Positions 6,545 through 8,448 of a stretch of DNA of 8,448 nt are shown piece by piece. A model generated the notes under the pieces. That model was not told the DNA's origin. It saw nothing but the letters and a program-made list of their open reading frames with translations, and ran no database searches. The DNA lies in NCBI GenBank assembly GCA_018812395.1, contig JAHJDS010000535.1:1-8448 (forward strand), given 5' to 3'. The DNA is from Pseudomonadota bacterium (GTDB lineage Bacteria; Desulfobacterota; Desulfarculia; Desulfarculales; JAHJDS01). Every line of letters starts with the position of its first letter. Position 1 is the stretch's first letter. Made by a program: the position numbers and the translations under genes.

Positions 6545-6568
6545 TTAAGGGTAAGGCGGAGGTAAGTC

Positions 6569-6733
6569 ATGCCACTCTATGAATATCGCTGCACCGAGTG
6601 CGAGTTGCAGGAGGCCCGCATCACGGGCATCGACGACCGCTCCGTGACCTGCACTCAGTGCGGAGCCTTGATGGTTCGGACCACTTCCCCGGTGGACGTG
6701 ATCAAGGCCTACGGCCGGAAGAACGAGGAATAA
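6569..6733 (+). CDS. Small FmdB-family zinc-ribbon protein
   Basis: A 54-residue protein beginning MPLYEYRCTEC, the hallmark of the FmdB/CxxC zinc-ribbon family. Two knuckles are present, C8-x-x-C11 and C28-x-x-C31 (CTQCG), which should bind one zinc ion. The family is widespread and named for a putative regulator of formamidase; its molecular role is generally unknown. At 54 residues this is at the short end, with 16 residues between the knuckles and no Ser/Gly-rich tail. The C-terminus ends AYGRKNEE. The start is supported by the family signature and by a strong GGCGGAGG site 6 nt upstream. It stands alone between surE (246 bp before) and the broken TrmJ gene (106 bp after). Confidence 0.85.
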   Translation: MPLYEYRCTECELQEARITGIDDRSVTCTQCGALMVRTTSPVDVIKAYGRKNEE

Positions 6734-6822
6734 CCCGCCCTCCCCGCGCCGCCGAGCTACTTGGAGACGATCTCCCTGGCCCAGGCGGAACCCATCTTCG
6801 TATTTCCTTCTCCCCTCGTCCA

Positions 6823-6831
6823 TGCTACAGT
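6823..6831 (+). promoter_or_regulatory. Extended -10 placed to give a leaderless transcript of the TrmJ-type gene
   Basis: TGCTACAGT (6823-6831) is an extended -10 ending 8 bp before the ATG at 6840. Initiation at the normal distance would fall on or within a base or two of that ATG, giving a leaderless mRNA. No Shine-Dalgarno sequence precedes the ATG, which agrees. The rest of 6734-6839 holds only a short GGAGA/TCTCC hairpin (6763-6775). Confidence 0.4.
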
Positions 6832-6839
6832 AACGGGCC

Positions 6840-7404
6840 ATGTCCGAGTTGTCGCCCCAGGCCGCGGCGTGCCTCCACAACGTCCAATTGGTCCTGGTCC
6901 GGCCCCGGTTCCCGGAAAACATCGGGGCCGCGGCGGATCGTGACCGGCACCCCGCGGGAACTGGCCCGCCGGCTGGCGCCCCGCCTGGACCGTTACCGGG
7001 CGGCCGTTGTCTTCGGCCCCGAGGACCGGGGGCTCGAGAACCACGAGGTCGGGCGCTGCCAGGCCCTGGTGAAGATCCCCGCCACGCCCGCCGGTTCGCT
7101 CAATCTGGCCCAGGCGGTGGTGATTATGGCCCATGAAATATTCCTGGCCGTGACCGAAACGGGCCTTCCTGCCGGGGACGGGCCGGCCCTGGCCGAGCGG
7201 GGTCAGGTCGAGGCCTTTTACTTTGACCTGCGGCGGATCCTGATCGAGGTGGGCTCCAACGATCCGGCCAACCCCGACCACTTCTTTTTGCCCATCAGGC
7301 GAATCTTCGATCGCGCCGGGCTCCGGCCTCACGAGGTCCGGTTGTGGCGGGGGATCGTCCGCCGCCTGAACCACGCCCTGTCCCTTGGAATGCCTCGTGA
7401 CTGA
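6840..7404 (+). pseudogene. trmJ: TrmJ-type tRNA 2'-O-methyltransferase, internally deleted and frameshifted
   Basis: Intact members (SPOUT/TrmH superfamily, group 1) methylate the ribose of tRNA residue 32 as dimers with a C-terminal trefoil knot for SAM. Here the N-terminus is clear in one frame from ATG 6840: NVQLVLVRPRFPENIGAAA, ending near 6935. Family homology resumes in the +1 frame from about 6934 (RIVTGTPRELARR), then motif 2 FGPEDRGLEN (from 7012), motif 3 IPATPAGSLNLAQAV (7075-7119) and the C-terminal domain to the stop at 7402-7404. Compared with E. coli TrmJ as I recall it, about 65-70 residues are missing at the junction. A deletion of roughly 190-210 bp with length 2 modulo 3 would explain both the gap and the frame change. 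A GTG at 6940 could start a 154-residue remnant holding motifs 2 and 3, but it has no ribosome site. Assembly error is a real alternative. Confidence 0.78.
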
Positions 7405-8434
7405 GACCGACATTATCATCCCGATCTACAATCGGCTCGAGGACACTCGAACCTGTCTGACCCGGCTGGCCAGGCACACCGACGCCCCCTTTCGGTTGAT
7501 CCTGATCGACAATTGCTCGGACGAGCCCATGGCCCGGTGGCTGGCCGAGGCGGCCCGGGAAGACACCTTCGGCCCGACGACGCTCATTCGCAACGAGGTC
7601 AACCGGGGCTGGACCGGGGCGACCAATCAGGGCCTGGCCCGGGCCGAGGCCGAGTACGTCTGCCTGCTCAACAACGACACCCTGCCCGGTCCGGGCTGGC
7701 TGGGCCGGATGCTGGCCCACTTCCGGCGGCTGGAGAATCTGGCCATGATGTCGCCTCGGGGCGACGAGTCGTCGGAAAACAGACGGGTCGAGGATCGAAT
7801 CGAGGAGTTCGCCCAGGAGATCGCCCGGCGATGCGACGGGAAGTGGCGCGAGTTGGATCACTGCAGCGGCTTCTGCCTGGTCATGCCCCGGCGGATCTAC
7901 GAGGAATTGGGTCCCTTTGACGAGACCTACTCCGCCGGCAACTGGGCCGACAACGACTACGCCCGCCGGGCCCAAGAGCGGGGCTGGTTCTGCGCCGAGG
8001 CAAGGGACGCCTTTGTCTTTCACCTGGGCCACCGGACCTTTGACGACCTGGACGAGGCCTGGCGCCGGCAATCGGCCCAAAACGAGGCGGCCTTTTACGC
8101 CCGCTGGGGACGGCCGCGCCGGATATTTCTGGCTCCGGTCGTGGCCCTGGAGGGTGAAAGCGAGGCGGCCCGGGCCGAACTGGCGGCCCTGTACGCCCTG
8201 GCCCGGCAAGGACACCGGCTCTGGGTGCCGCTCCTGCGCCGGGAGAGGATCGGCCGGGTCTTGGCCGACCTCGGCCTGCCCGAGCACGCCAACATCCGCT
8301 TCCTGATTCCGCCGCTGCCCTGGCCGCTCAGCCGGTGGTGGGCGGCGTGGCGGTGGCGCTACCTCCGGAAAAAGGGGCGCGCCCTGTCGCGCCACGAGGG
8401 GCCGTGGGTCGAGCTTGATCCGGACCGAATCTGA
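7397..8434 (+). CDS. Glycosyltransferase family 2 protein with Trp/Arg-rich tail
   Basis: A 345-residue GT-A fold transferase, probably moving a sugar from a nucleotide-sugar donor onto a surface polysaccharide or protein; donor and acceptor are unknown. The N-terminus TDIIIPIYNR (3-12) and LIDNCSD (36-42) bind the nucleotide. LNNDTLPGPGWL (91-102) holds the metal-binding DxD equivalent (Asn-Asn-Asp94). GFCLVMPRRIYEELGPFDE (158-176) and ADNDYARRAQERGW (184-197) are typical of rhamnosyltransferase-like members, with Asp185/Asp187 as probable catalytic acids, and HLGH (209-212) follows. Residues from about 240 form an extension not needed for the GT-A core, ending in a Trp/Arg-rich segment (309-326). 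GTG at 7397, with GGAA 6 nt upstream and an 8-bp overlap with the preceding frame, is preferred; an in-frame TTG at 7385 would add four residues. Confidence 0.9.
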   Translation: MTETDIIIPIYNRLEDTRTCLTRLARHTDAPFRLILIDNCSDEPMARWLAEAAREDTFGPTTLIRNEVNRGWTGATNQGLARAEAEYVCLLNNDTLPGPGWLGRMLAHFRRLENLAMMSPRGDESSENRRVEDRIEEFAQEIARRCDGKWRELDHCSGFCLVMPRRIYEELGPFDETYSAGNWADNDYARRAQERGWFCAEARDAFVFHLGHRTFDDLDEAWRRQSAQNEAAFYARWGRPRRIFLAPVVALEGESEAARAELAALYALARQGHRLWVPLLRRERIGRVLADLGLPEHANIRFLIPPLPWPLSRWWAAWRWRYLRKKGRALSRHEGPWVELDPDRI

Positions 8435-8436
8435 TA

Positions 8437-8445
8437 TGGTATGAT
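8437..8445 (+). promoter_or_regulatory. Candidate extended -10 at the right edge
   Basis: TGGTATGAT (8437-8445) directly follows the glycosyltransferase stop and matches the extended -10 form seen elsewhere in the window. TTGATC (8415-8420) lies 19 bp upstream of TATGAT as a possible -35. It may drive the next gene, which lies outside the window. Confidence 0.35.
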
Positions 8446-8448
8446 GGC

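Noticed and set aside
6763..6775. Perfect 5-bp hairpin GGAGA/TCTCC after the zinc-ribbon gene, considered as a terminator
   Set aside because: The stem is short and no T-tract follows; the next bases are CTGGCCC.
6900..6960. Programmed ribosomal frameshift in the TrmJ gene
   Set aside because: A simple frame change would not restore the 65-70 missing central residues, and no slippery heptamer is evident.
6840..7136. 98-residue protein read from the TrmJ start codon in a single frame
   Set aside because: After about residue 32 it becomes Pro/Gly/Arg-rich out-of-frame sequence, while the family homology continues in the +1 frame.

Overview
The window is GC-rich, densely coding and almost entirely on the plus strand. 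It looks like ordinary chromosome of a high-GC Gram-negative bacterium. The mixture of SurE, an FmdB-type zinc ribbon, a TrmJ-type methyltransferase and a NarL-type two-component pair would suit a member of the Desulfobacterota (deltaproteobacterial) lineages, but that placement is an inference from gene content only. I see no transposase, integrase, CRISPR array, rRNA or tRNA.

Layout. (1) Positions 1-96, minus strand: the signal-peptide end of an exported protein that runs off the left edge. (2) 97-358: a divergent intergenic region with a candidate promoter for each side and an orphan terminator-like hairpin. (3) 359-1926: an alpha/beta hydrolase followed 2 bp later by a TrmI-type tRNA m1A58 methyltransferase. 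(4) 1987-6322: a tight cluster comprising a secreted protein of unknown function, a soluble histidine kinase with three PAS domains, its LuxR/NarL-type response regulator, and the nucleotidase SurE, whose start lies 4 bp after the regulator's stop. (5) 6323-6568: an AT-richer intergenic stretch with near-repeated promoter-like elements and small hairpins, leading into a 54-residue FmdB-type zinc-ribbon protein. (6) 6840-7404: a TrmJ-type tRNA methyltransferase that cannot be read in one frame and lacks about 65-70 residues. (7) 7397-8434: a family 2 glycosyltransferase overlapping the end of the broken methyltransferase.

How the genes may work together. The kinase and regulator form a complete cytoplasmic phosphorelay pair: phosphoacceptor His, ATP-binding boxes, receiver Asp and DNA-binding domain are all present. 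Their likely operon partners, a secreted protein upstream and SurE downstream, suggest an envelope or stress response, but the signal and targets are unknown. The two tRNA methyltransferases are in separate transcription units, and the second is probably inactive as written.

The most noteworthy observations are the internally deleted and frameshifted TrmJ gene, a recurring extended -10 promoter element (TG[C/G]TA-type) at six places including one that would give a leaderless mRNA, three prolines in the kinase's inter-PAS helix, and a Trp/Arg-rich tail on the glycosyltransferase. I did not find a convincing new defence or mobile system here.
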